From Vigna angularis (Eukaryota; Streptophyta; Magnoliopsida; Fabales; Fabaceae): a stretch of 64,000 bases of DNA. The position numbers and the translations under genes are program-made. Location: contig NC_068970.1 of assembly GCF_016808095.1 (NCBI RefSeq), positions 24,596,501 through 24,660,500 on the forward strand. Reading direction: 5' to 3'. A model generated the notes under the pieces. That model did no database searches and was not told the DNA's origin. It saw only the letters and a program-made list of their open reading frames with translations. Position 1 is the stretch's first letter; each line of letters starts with the position of its first letter. Positions 1 to 10,400 of the stretch are shown one piece after another.

Positions 1-359
1 GAAAACTATGATGTAGACACAAATTAAATATTCTTTTTTTATTGTAGATATTTGAAAACAATACGAGTGTTAACTACAAAATCACCTACTCTATGAGTAG
101 CTACAGTAAACTCGCCATGTGAAGATAACTATGCCAACTTCAGATAGGGAAAGGTGCTATTTAAAGCTCTTTTTGTTGAACAGTACTTACTGTTATCAGA
201 TGAAAAGTTACTATCAAATATCATGTGCACTCTTAAATAGTAACCAGACTAAATAAAGCTTTGCATATCGATATGCAAAGATAAAAGGTAGCTGTAGCAG
301 TCAAATTGAAGAGTTATCACATAGACAAAACAATTGATAGCTTGAATGAAACAACTGAC
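1..359 (-). other. Intron 2 of the flippase gene (partial)
   Basis: On the minus strand the sequence after exon 2 begins GTCAGTTG at 359, a good donor after an AAAG exon end. The remaining 359 bases are AT-rich without a coding match and run off the window edge. Confidence 0.7.
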
Positions 360-2575
360 CTTTCAACTTTATTGCCAGAAACTGGATCCAACTCAAATGT
401 CGATAAACTAGTCTGACCCCTTCTGTAGAATTCAAAACCAAGTTCTCTGGCTGCAATCAGAAATGCGGCTTCGTCTGGGGATTCAGCCTCATATGAAACA
501 TTCCCGGTGTCTTCATTCACTTCTGGTATGGCTGTATGACATACAGCCAACACGCGAAAAAACTTCTGGATGACATCGGCATGAGGCTCATTAACCCAAT
601 GTCCATCTTTTATTCTTTCGTCATCAAAGTTAAAACCTTTAATAAGCGCTTTTTTATCAAGCGAACCCCTAATGTTATGTGCTTCTGATTCAATATCATG
701 CTCATGAATTGGTGGTGAACCTTTTCTTCTACCCATGGCCTTCTCAACCTCTGTAGCACCACAGCCATATGCTACCCCAGCAATAGAACATTTGATGAAT
801 TCCATTGAGTTGCAGGTGAGAGTTCCAGTCTTGTCAGAAAGTATTGTATCAACCTGCCCAAGTTCCTCATTCAAATTAGAAGTACGAGCTCGGGCTGGTT
901 TGTCTGCTTCCTTGTAGTACATATGGATATCTTGATTGATGAAAACACTCTGAAGAACTTTGACCATTTCTATTGACACATACAAAGAGATAGGAATAAA
1001 GAATCCATACAACATTAAGGCGGTCAAACAATGAAAGAAAGCAGCAGCAGCTGGTCTTTTTGGGTCAAAGAAAACAGCAGAATCGTCTGGTCTTAAGTAC
1101 CATCTTTTCATCAACCCATTTTGGAAGTCATCTTTAGTTGCAATGCAAAAGAAAATAGATCCAACAAATGCCATTAAAAACAAAATACAAAACAAGAAAT
1201 AGATGACTTTGTCCATCTTCTTCTCAATTCTACTTCTTTTTGAAGGTGGGTCAGTAGAATTTTGAATAACCTTAGTGTCATGACCAGTGAAAATGACAGC
1301 TCCAAAAATGTAGTCTGTATTACGAAGTTTAGAGTCACGGAGAAGAAGTTGCTGAGGAGAGAGGGCATAATTCTTCTCTTCAAACTCCATGCTCCCAACA
1401 AATGAATACAAATTTGCATTGGGGTCTTCACATTTCACTGTAGCTTTAAATTTTTGGAAGTTAAGATCATTCTGTAAGGAAGATGTTACCTCTAACCCTT
1501 GTTTTAACTTCAAATTTGTCTCCCCATCTAAGTTCATGGTCTCAACATAGCAAACAGCATCCTCATAACTGGATGAAAGCAACAGCAGGTCAGCCGGGAA
1601 GAACTCATCCTTCTCTACCTTCACTATATTCCCCACCCTCAGATTCTTCCATGCAGTATATTCAAAAATACCACCAACTTTATGAACTTTAACTCTTCTA
1701 TTGTTCACCTCTATATCCTGCACAAGTATTCCACAAGAAAAATTATTTACACTGCCGTCACAGCTTGCCACAAAAACATTTATCTTCCCTTTCCTTCTTG
1801 CTTTTCAACCATATGGGCATCAATATCAAATTAACAAACTTCTAGTCTGGTAACAATGTCAACTTTTACTGGGAGATATTATTTTGTCATATGCAAGACA
1901 CTGTTGACTTTGATACTTTAGAGTTTGATATGATACAATAAAACACACTATGGGTTTTTTGAACTGACTTCCCCAAATAACACTTGCAGTTTAATTTAAA
2001 AATTTAGAGGATTCAAACCCTTTAGCAAAAACTGCATTTGGACAAAAAAACAATTTTGGTAACTGCATCTCATCCCTTCCAAATATTACGAAGAAACTAA
2101 ACAGAATGGAAAAAGGTTATGAAGAATGACATTATAAGAAGAAACTCGACAACAGGATAAATAGGTAAGTAGAATATAGCACCTGTTTTTTCCTGCGCCA
2201 GTCTTCGATACCTTCTTTCACCATAGTAGCCCCAATAACAATAATCAGTGGAAAGATAGCACTGGCAGCAGTATATGGAGCAAGTTTTGTTAAGGCCAAG
2301 GAGCCAGTGACCAAAAAATAGAAGTTTGCCACCCTCCTAAACTGTTCAAACAAAGATTTGGGAAAGAAAGTTGCAAGAGTATATTTTGTAGATCTGACAG
2401 AGTTATCTGCAAAATTCTTAACACCATCCTCAAAGATATCTGGCTCATTGCAGAAAACCACCCTGGAATAACCTTTTCCTCCAATCTGTGAATCATCTCC
2501 CTTGAAAGATGCCTTGCAGCACGCGAATGAGTAGATCTTGCTTAAACGCAGCTTCCTCTTCCTGTCACCACTCAT
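360..2575 (-). CDS. Phospholipid-transporting P4-ATPase (ALA8-12-like flippase), 5' part only
   Basis: This is the N-terminal part of a type IV P-type ATPase, which flips aminophospholipids or phosphatidylcholine from the outer to the cytosolic leaflet of endomembranes or plasma membrane, usually with an ALIS/CDC50 partner. Exon 1 is 2575..2183 (131 codons) and exon 2 is 1717..360 (452 codons plus two bases). Donors at 2182 and 359 and the acceptor at 1718 fit GT-AG and keep frame. Visible features are [13 protein letters not shown] with TM1-2 (residues ~75-125), the actuator-loop DGET (~195-198), TM3, the P4-specific PISL in TM4 (~373) and the phosphorylation motif DKTGTLT with its Asp at about 426. 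The nucleotide-binding domain starts but the remaining exons lie left of the window. The start ATG at 2573-2575 matches the usual short basic N terminus. The family is certain; the exact ALA paralogue is not resolved. Confidence 0.93.
1718..2182 (-). other. Intron 1 of the flippase gene
   Basis: This is a phase-0 intron of 465 bp between the codons for the conserved WRRKKQ and DIEVNN. The donor is CAG/GTGC at 2182 and the acceptor GTGCAG at 1718. Reading without this splice breaks the family alignment, so the boundaries are well supported. Confidence 0.85.
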
Positions 2576-3430
2576 TCTTTATCCTTTATCCCACTGATTA
2601 AAAAAATTCAACACACCATCAAGAGACTGAAATGCCCTCCGTCAAGAAACAGCTTTTCTTCCTAGGACCAAGACTCTTGTGTCATTACCAAAACTAGGAA
2701 CCAAAATGGCAACTTTCCCCAATTCCAAACCTCAAACCACGATCAACTCACTAAAACACTTACTAGGGAGCTCAAGTTGAAGTACAGAATAATCCTAAAA
2801 GCAGAGCATCTTCAAAAACTAACACCACTAACAACTGCACAAATACCCCGCAACCCAAAACTAGGTAATAACTCCTCAGCACAAGTACCCAGTAAAAATG
2901 AAATAACAAATAAAGGAAGGAACAGATACTGAACCGCAGAAAGGTTCCCACCAGAAGAAGCTCCAAATCCCAGTAATTTAATAATCAATGAACAAAAAAG
3001 AAACTAAGCAAAATAATAAAATAAAACTAATAATTGAGAGAGAGAGAAATTAATGGAAAAAAAAGGGACAGCCAGAGTAGCTTAGAGAGTAATGAAGAAA
3101 ATGGTGGCTCAAGTTGAGACAAAACCAAGCGATAGACACAACCTACAGCAGAACTGGGCCTGCAATCTGTGACAACCAATGTGAAGTTTACAATGAAAAC
3201 ACAGAAAAGGAAACACCCCAGTGAGCCTAAAACACCAGAAATTATTGGGGAGGCACGGAGAAGTGGTAAGAAAAAGGAATAACAAAAAATCTGCAGATTT
3301 GAAGCTCTGTGAAAATATATCCGGAGAAGAAGAAGAAGAAGAAGAAACTTTGAACAGAGACTTCAATTATTAGATCTCGCATTTGGACTCCGAAAGAGAC
3401 AAGCATTTCCCTTTCCGAGCGTGACCAATT
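2576..3430 (-). promoter_or_regulatory. Flippase 5' leader, probable leader intron and promoter side
   Basis: Eighteen bases upstream of the ATG the minus strand reads TTTTTTTAATCAG, a good acceptor with a pyrimidine-rich tract (AG at 2595-2594), suggesting an intron in the 5' UTR. The matching donor and the transcription start are not clear. A GAA trinucleotide run lies at 3323-3344 (TTC repeats on the coding strand). The ORFs here look like chance ORFs. Confidence 0.4.
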
Positions 3431-4442
3431 CAAATTGGCTTAGATTTTTCCAGAAAGCTCAGTGCCATGTCAAAACCCTTTTTCTTTTTCGAGATAAAAA
3501 TCCAACGCCAAGCACAAGCAGAATTTTTCTCTGGCTATATATCCATCTATCTATGTTTAGCGGGAAACCTATGAGTGAAGCTTGTGTTGTGATAATGGTG
3601 GCAACTAAGTGTCTCATTCACTCACCCAATTTTTCGTTGTATTATTTTTCCTGACAATTTAATAATGAAGAAAAGAAAAAAAAACATATTTTTGATAAGA
3701 ATAATGTGGTGAGAAAATCGAAACCAATGAGAAAGGGTCATCTCCACGATAACATGCAACAAAAAGACAGAAAATAGAATGTGGGTTTTCGAAATTTTTA
3801 ATTTTTAACTTCTTGTTAAAGTGATAATAATTTATCTACCTGAATGAAGGACCACCGGTATACCTTTTCAATTGCAGAGGCAAAAAGAGAATCTGCATGG
3901 CCAAATAACATTTATCATCACTGTGATGAGCTGAAAAAGAAAATGAAGCAACAAACATATCATGTGGTTACTTGAGCTTTTTACATGTGTGTGTCTGTTG
4001 AGTTGCATGAGATGCGCCGTTATGCTACATACTATGTTTGATTTAGATTTAGATTCCTTAAAAACATCTCTGTTTTCATTTCTTACATATGCGGTTACAA
4101 AATATGGAATCAAGAGTTCACTGGGTTAGAATTCCATAATTTAGTAATATCATTAAAACAAAACAAAATTTTAAAAAATTAGGAAAAACAAAAATTTGTA
4201 TTATCCGTGGTCCATTTTTTTCTATGGTTGCATGCAGTGACAAACCAAGTAAGGAACCAGGAAGAGACCGACCAGGGGAAAGCATAAAAGGAATGTAAGA
4301 AGAACAGAATATGTATGTTTTTTTCATTTGTCAGGAAAAGCAAGGAATAATGAAATCTCAGAATTTTGGTACTTAACGAAGCAACGCAAATTAAGAACAT
4401 TGCGATAACTTCTTTGAGCACTGATGCATATAAAAAAAATCT
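3431..4442. other. Intergenic, no gene seen
   Basis: AT-rich intergenic DNA between the flippase promoter and the MULE-like element. Short ORFs on both strands show no family resemblance and biased low-complexity composition. Confidence 0.6.
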
Positions 4443-5218
4443 GGTTAATTTACAAAACAGGTTAATTTACTTTTGAATTTACTTAAAAGAGTTGCATTTT
4501 TCTAATTTTGTACAGTCAGATAGAAACTGAAAACTTCAAAAGATAAAATCGTCATGACGAAGTCGTATATACCGCTTCGCTTTAAAAAAGAAAAGTCGTA
4601 TGAGATTTTAATACTTTTATTTTTTTTAATATGAAGTCGTTATATCTATAAAATTTTAATCTAATTTTTTTTCTATCCCGAATTGGTTAATTTTATTTAA
4701 AATAAAGTAATTATTTTAAATTTTTATTTATAATAAATTTATTTTTTCTTTTTTATTCAACTGTTATAATGTTAGAAATTAATTTAATTAATTGAATACA
4801 AGACGTAATAAATCAAGAAAAAGTTCTAAGAACTTAAAATTAAAATTAATTAAAATAAAATAACATAAGTAAAAATACATATAAATATTTATTTGAGTGA
4901 ATAAGTTTTTCAAGGTGATGACAATGTTTTAACTAGGACAAGTTAAATTTGGAAACAACAAGTTCATGGATCTCACGATTATTAATGGAGGAATGCGGAA
5001 TGTGTGGTGGATGAAGGTAGAATGTTACGATTTTGATGATTTTTATGGTGAAAGATGAAGTGTTTAAGGGTTCTTTAAGAGAGGTTGGGTCAACTCTTGG
5101 AGGAAGGTGGCTAGAGGAGGTCACTTGGGTTGCTCTAGCCTATGGTGACCTTTGAAGAGATTGTGTGCACAAAATGACAACATAACTTTACTATAATTTC
5201 CAAGGTCATTACATGATG

Positions 5219-5223
5219 GAGAG
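5219..5223. repeat. Target-site duplication, left copy (GAGAG)
   Basis: Five bases directly before the LTR's TGTAAG; identical to 9279-9283. Confidence 0.8.
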
Positions 5224-8200
5224 TGTAAGAACCTGTATTTTTAGAAGTGGTGGGGACATGGTGGGGACATGGTGGTTACCCACCTCTTACATTATTAGGA
5301 AGCAATTATTGGAGGTGCTTTGTTACGGGGAAGCTTTGCAAAAGGGGAGGGATTCATTTTGGCATGAGAGGGAGAGAGAGAGATCGCAGCCAGAGGGAGG
5401 AACCCTTTCTCCCGTTTCCAGCCGCCCAAAGAGCACCCATGGGAAGTTGTACCAACTTCAGAAGGACTAAGAGGAGGATTTGGGTTGGGCATCTGGTGCG
5501 AGTGGAGTCCTTGCAGCAAGATCAGGGAGAGGAAGAAGAATTGTTGAGGTTGCAAGGAGATCTTGATCTGCACATCTGGGAGGAGATAGATCCCAAAATT
5601 TACAAGGAAGTCTTCAAGAGGTAAGGGGAGTTTGATTTATTTCCTTGATTTTTGAGATATTTTGTGTTGCTGCAAATCTGGGTAAAATTTGGGAAGAAGG
5701 GGATGAAGATAGGGGTTTCTGGGTTTTTCTCTGGAATCTGCGCAATTCTGCAGAATTCTGCAGAATGCGCGTACGTCCAATTTTGGTGAGTCAAAATTGG
5801 ACGTTCGTTCCATCAGTGCTCGACCAAATAGTGGTCGGCCAATTTCTGAACGTTCGGTAATTGTTTTGAGCATCCGCCCGAATCAGCCAACTTAGAACGT
5901 TCGTCCGTATAGTGCTCGACCAAGGTCAGCCAGTTTTGGAACGTTCGGTCATTTAAAGCTAGCGAGCATTAGCGTTCGTCCTTGGTTTGCAATAGTGATA
6001 TTAGCGTTCGATCAGGGCTTATTTTAATACCGTTCGGTTGCAACCTAAATTGATAGTGTCCGGTTAAGTGTGAATTTAACACTGTTCGATTAAATCGTTC
6101 GGCCAGGATTCTAGACGATCGTCCAATACTTTAGGTGTTTGGCAAAGTGAACTAGGTGTTCGATCAAGAATCCAAACGTTTGTCAAAATGGTATCTAGAT
6201 TAATAATGTTTATTTTGAGTGTTCGGTATTAGAGATGTTAAGCGTCCGTACTTAGTTTAGTATTCTTATTGTTCAGATTGTGAGCGTTCGTTAGCAATTG
6301 GTAATCCAGGATTCAACTTGAGCGTCCGTCCTTAAATTGGCATCCACAAGAAGTAATCTTGGGCGTTCGGTATTGAGTATTAGTGATTGCAGTCGTTCGT
6401 TCTTAAAAATAGAATTTTAGGTTTGAATCCTGAACGTTCGGTTTTTGGGTATAAGTGAACGTTCGTTTTTGGGTATACGTGAGCGTTCGGTTTTGGGTAT
6501 AAGTGAGTGTTCGGTTTTGGGTATAAGTGAGCGTTCGGTTTTGGGTATAAGTGAGCGTTCAGTTTTTGGGTATAAGTGAGCGTTCGGTTTTTAAGTTGCT
6601 TATTCTTAAGTTTTGAATCTTGAACGATCGGCCTTGGGGTATTAGTGACTAATGAGCGTTCGGTCGTTAGTTTCTGCTGATCGGTTAAGTTTTGATTTTA
6701 GCACCGTTCGGTTAGCTGTTGATTTATGTCGTTCGGTCAGGCTTCTTTTAATGTCGTTCGGCAAAGTGACCTAGGGGTTCGACTAAGTATCAAAACGTTT
6801 GTCCTTATCGTGTCCGGATTAATGGTGTTTGAATTGAGTGTTCGGTATTGAGATATTAGTGAGTATACGCGTTCGTTCTTAACTTGGAATTCTTGGGTAA
6901 CAATCTTGAGCGTTCGGCTTTGAGTTGATACTCTTAGGTTTGGATCTTGGACGTTCGACCTTGGTTTAATTGTGAATGTGAGCGTTCGTTCTCGATGATG
7001 TTAATCCTCAGGAAGTACTCGTCAGAGGTAACGTACGACTAGACTTGATCTCGAGCGTTCGTCCTTGGAGCTCGGTTAATAAGGTTTGGTGTTCATCGGC
7101 AGCGTTCGGCCGTTGATGATGATTGATCCCAGAACGTTCGTTCAGACAACATCAGAGTTGGAAATAGCGTTCGGCAATAATGTATGAATCCGTGGGAGTA
7201 TTTTGAAACAATTATTGAGAATTGTTGGTTATTTCCTTGATCCAATACTGGTTTATTTATACATGTTATTGAGAATATGTATGAATTCGTGATTGAGCAC
7301 GTTTATTTTGTTGGAGGTGGTACATACACTATGTTATTTACTCGTAACTTCGTCTGTCTTTTGAGCATTTTTGCTAGTCTCACGCGTGAGACTGAGATTC
7401 GAGTGTCACCTTCTTCTGCGCGAGGAGGTGAATGTCTCGCCCAATGACTTCGGCTCGTGTTGAGTATAGTGCATCGTTACGCGTAGTATCGATGTTTTTA
7501 CTCGTTAGTCCTTGAGGAGTCGGGGAGATAGGTCTGAAGTCGCGATGGAAGACGGCTCGGGTCGCCTGTTATTGAGAGCAGGTTATGACGACGAATTACA
7601 AGTAAACGACATTAGTTTATGAAAGACTAGTCTGCATCGTCATGTGGGTCGAGTTATGATGGGAATTGTTATAGTTTATATGTAATGGGTTTATGATGTG
7701 ATACTCCTGGTTATTCATCTTGCATGTTGTGGCTGTGGTTTCCAACCGTGATGATCGTACTGGTACAGGAGAGATGGTAGTGCAGATAAAGCTGGATTTG
7801 GAATAATTCTTCGAGAGAGATGGGAAGTAAAACTTGTTGGGTCTATAGGTAGTAGCGTGCGTTATTATTAGTAACGTTCGGTCTTGGTATTATTTATTTT
7901 CAGGTAGCAAGCGTTATTATGTAACAGTTGATCTTGATGTTAGTTGTTCTGGGGTAGCTAGCGTCTGATCTTAATTTGGTACCCTGTGGTTTAGTTTGAT
8001 TACGTTCGGTCAGTACTGAGGTGTTCAGTAGAGTACTCTAGGCGTTTAACCCAGACTCAAGCGTTCTTTATTCTAGTGTTCTGTCTCGTAGCGATGGTTC
8101 TTAGAGAATGATCTTTATTGGTGATGTTGCTCTGAGGTTGCAATCATTTATGGGGAGTGACCGGCCTTGATATTCGTTGAGGTAGCGATCGATTAATAAA

Positions 8201-9278
8201 TAGTGATTAGTCGTGATGATGCATGATTCAGGTAGTGATCATTCATAGGTAGTGCTCGGTTTGGATGACGCTTGTCTCAGACAAGGATTGTTAACGGTTA
8301 GTGGTCGTACGTAGGGAACATCCGGTCTCGATGAGGTTACCCTCAGATAGTGTTAAATCCAGTAAAGTGATCAATTAAGTGTTCGTCCGAATGGTACTTA
8401 ATCTGTGGCGCGCGAGATTTGATCTTTGAGCGATCGTTTGAATAGTGTTCGAAATAATAGTAATTGTTCTAGTAGAGTGCGTTGTCTCAGCGTGAAGTCT
8501 AAGTGTTTGATCTTACTAAGCATTCAGTCTCTTGGTGTGCGACCTAATGGTATCCGGTCTAATAGCGTTTGGTGTCTAGTGTCGAGCCTAAGTGATCAAT
8601 CTTAACGATCGTGCAATCAGTATTCGATCTGGCGTTCGGTTTCTAGCGTTCGGCCTAGTGTTTGATCTCAGTGTTCATTATGAGTGTGTTCGGTCATTAT
8701 GGTTTTCTGAGTTTAGCGTTCGGCTCAATTGTACATGATCACCTAGCGTTCGTTCAAATGGGATTCAACCTAATAGTATTCGTTAGATAGGGTTCGGCAG
8801 ATAGCGTCCGTCCAAATAGTATCCGGTTAGAATGTTTGGAGAATAGCTTTGTTGAGTAGCTCATCATTGTATCATCCGTATGAGTGTCTAGTAGAAATTT
8901 TGGTATGTTGGTGTATGGGGATGTCTAACCTAAATATTATATGATGTTTATATCAAAACAATTATGCATATTTTTATAATTGATATATTGCATGTTAGCA
9001 CACCCTTACTTATTTGTGCATGTATCGGAAAAATCATATTTTTGCGATGATCGTATAACGTTTTTGTTATACTGGAGCAGATGAAGGAATGTCGCGTGAT
9101 CTGGTGCAAGTGCAGGAAGAGATGGAAGAATGTATTAGAAGGATTCAATGTTATCTTTACTGTTAAGTCTGAGCTGTAAACTTTTGTATAGATTTGAGCT
9201 TGGTGTTCGGGGTGTTACCGTAATTGTATATTTTAATTTTTGAATTTTAAAAGGGCAAAATTTTTTTGGGATGTTACA
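5224..9278 (+). mobile_element. Solo LTR, 4,055 bp, TG...CA with perfect 5-bp target duplication
   Basis: The unit begins TGTAAGAACCTG at 5224 and ends GGGATGTTACA at 9278. Both ends are flanked by GAGAG (5219-5223 and 9279-9283), the 5-bp duplication expected from LTR-retrotransposon integrase. The ends form the short inverted pair TGTAA/TTACA. No gag, pol, primer-binding site or second LTR lies between them, so this looks like a solo LTR left by LTR-LTR recombination. It is unusually long for an LTR. About 5770-7190 and 7860-8840 are packed with variants of GCGTTCGG; 7190-7860 is comparatively free of them. The ORFs at 5213-5624 have biased composition and no recognised family. Confidence 0.8.
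6432..6591 (+). repeat. 24-25 bp tandem array inside the long LTR
   Basis: About six and a half consecutive copies of a 24-25 bp unit, built as GAGCGTTCGG followed by TTTTGGGTATAAGT, with a few substitutions and one- or two-base indels in the T run. Each unit carries one copy of the GTTCGG motif that is dispersed through the rest of the LTR. Confidence 0.9.
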
Positions 9279-9283
9279 GAGAG
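9279..9283. repeat. Target-site duplication, right copy (GAGAG)
   Basis: Five bases directly after the LTR's GTTACA; identical to 5219-5223. Joining the flanks restores the interrupted copia-type LTR. Confidence 0.8.
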
Positions 9284-10088
9284 CACCTCTATTTATAGGA
9301 TAAAGTGTCTTAAAATGGACAAAAACTTTAACCTTAAAGAGCCACCTTGGTTGGCTTGGAGAGCAAGGAGAAATTCTCTTCAATAGAAGGGAGACAAGTG
9401 ACAAAAATCATCTCAAATGAGAGATTGACAAGTAACTACTACTTATGGAAAAACTTTTCATTCGTAGAGTGACACATGGTCACTAACTAGGAGGAAAACT
9501 CTCCAATGGGAAGCTTCTACATGTCTAGGACAAAATCTTGCTCCATCGTTCTCCAAGCTTAGCCAAAATGTTGACCCATTGGTGAACACACCCATTTTGG
9601 ACGTCCAAGCATAGTCAACTTTGGGATTTGGCCTTTTATTGACTTGTTTGGTCAAAACCTTATTCTACTTGGCCCAAAATACAAGGTCCGATTGATATCC
9701 TACACTATTAGGCACATAATACAAAGGCCAAATAAAATCTAGACTACTTTGCCCAAAGTACAAGGTCCAAAATTATTCTTACTCTACTAAATCTTCTTGG
9801 TGGCTTAAGACGGCCCAAGAGAAAGAGTTTAGGCCCATCTTCCATAAATGTCTCCAACTCTTCATGAATGTGTTAGGTCATGGCTAGGGATATGACATCA
9901 TAATGTGACCTTCTTCATTGTCTATTAGGTCTTTGGTTTCCTCCATATGCAATTGGCATGGTAAATTGTTATTCAATATTATCATCATTTTGTTCATTTT
10001 CATCTTCATCATCCTCACTTTCGTCATTATATTATTGTGATAACAATCCATAGGTGAAGTTAGATTGTAAGCAAATAGTAATGTGTAG

Positions 10089-10400
10089 ATGTCAAAGTTC
10101 CCACAAGTCGGTTCATGGATAGATCAAATACTGCTAGAAAAATTGTCTCAAGCGTTTGATAGAGGCAAGAGGTATCGGCACATGACAACCAACCTAGCTA
10201 AAAGCATGAACTCTATTTTAAAGAGAGCAAGTTTGTTACCAATTGTTGCTCTTATTAAAACAACATTTGAAAGAACTAATTCTTGGTTCGTTGAAAGAGG
10301 AAAGGAATAAAGACATTGTGCATGTTACGAGCAAGACATTAATACCTAGAAAATGTCACAATGTTATTCAAGAAAAATGAACAAAGATTGACCATGTGTC
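10089..10400 (+). pseudogene. MULE (MuDR-type) transposase C-terminal fragment
   Basis: The 73-codon frame ending at 10310 reads RYRHMTTNLAKSMNSILK, then LPIVALIKTTFERTNSWF and ERGKE. This matches the plant Mutator-like transposase segment whose consensus is RxxHMTTNxxES-NSxLKxxRxLPI, followed by the WF/LF xxR region. A stop follows, but another frame continues recognisably with HVTSKTLIPRK. The copy is therefore a frameshifted remnant. No catalytic DDE region or N terminus is visible here, and the SWIM zinc finger expected further 3' is not intact. The fragment lies on the plus strand inside the inverted repeats at 4443 and 11304 and provides the class assignment for that element. Confidence 0.8.

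Larger units (their letters stand above)
4916..9900 (-). mobile_element. Copia-type solo LTR (minus strand), split by a later LTR insertion
   Basis: Once the 4-kb insertion and one GAGAG copy are removed, 4916-5223 plus 9284-9900 form a ~925-bp unit. On the minus strand it starts TGATGTCATATCCC at 9900 and ends CATTGTCATCA at 4916, giving near-perfect TGATG(T/A)CA inverted ends. Just 5' of the insertion, the minus strand carries CCTATAAATAGAGGTG, a typical LTR TATA region. The segment resembles legume copia LTRs in style (many GGGCC and TTGGACC words). No internal coding region is attached. No target duplication was found (left caagg, right taatg), so the outer limits are approximate. Confidence 0.5.

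Noticed and set aside
5213..5624. Frames of 85 and 125 codons at the start of the solo LTR
   Set aside because: Both overlap the LTR start and low-complexity GAGAGG sequence; no gag-like motif.
6000..8840. CRISPR-like array reading of the GTTCGG motifs
   Set aside because: Spacing is irregular, the motif is short and variable, and the sequence is a plant LTR.
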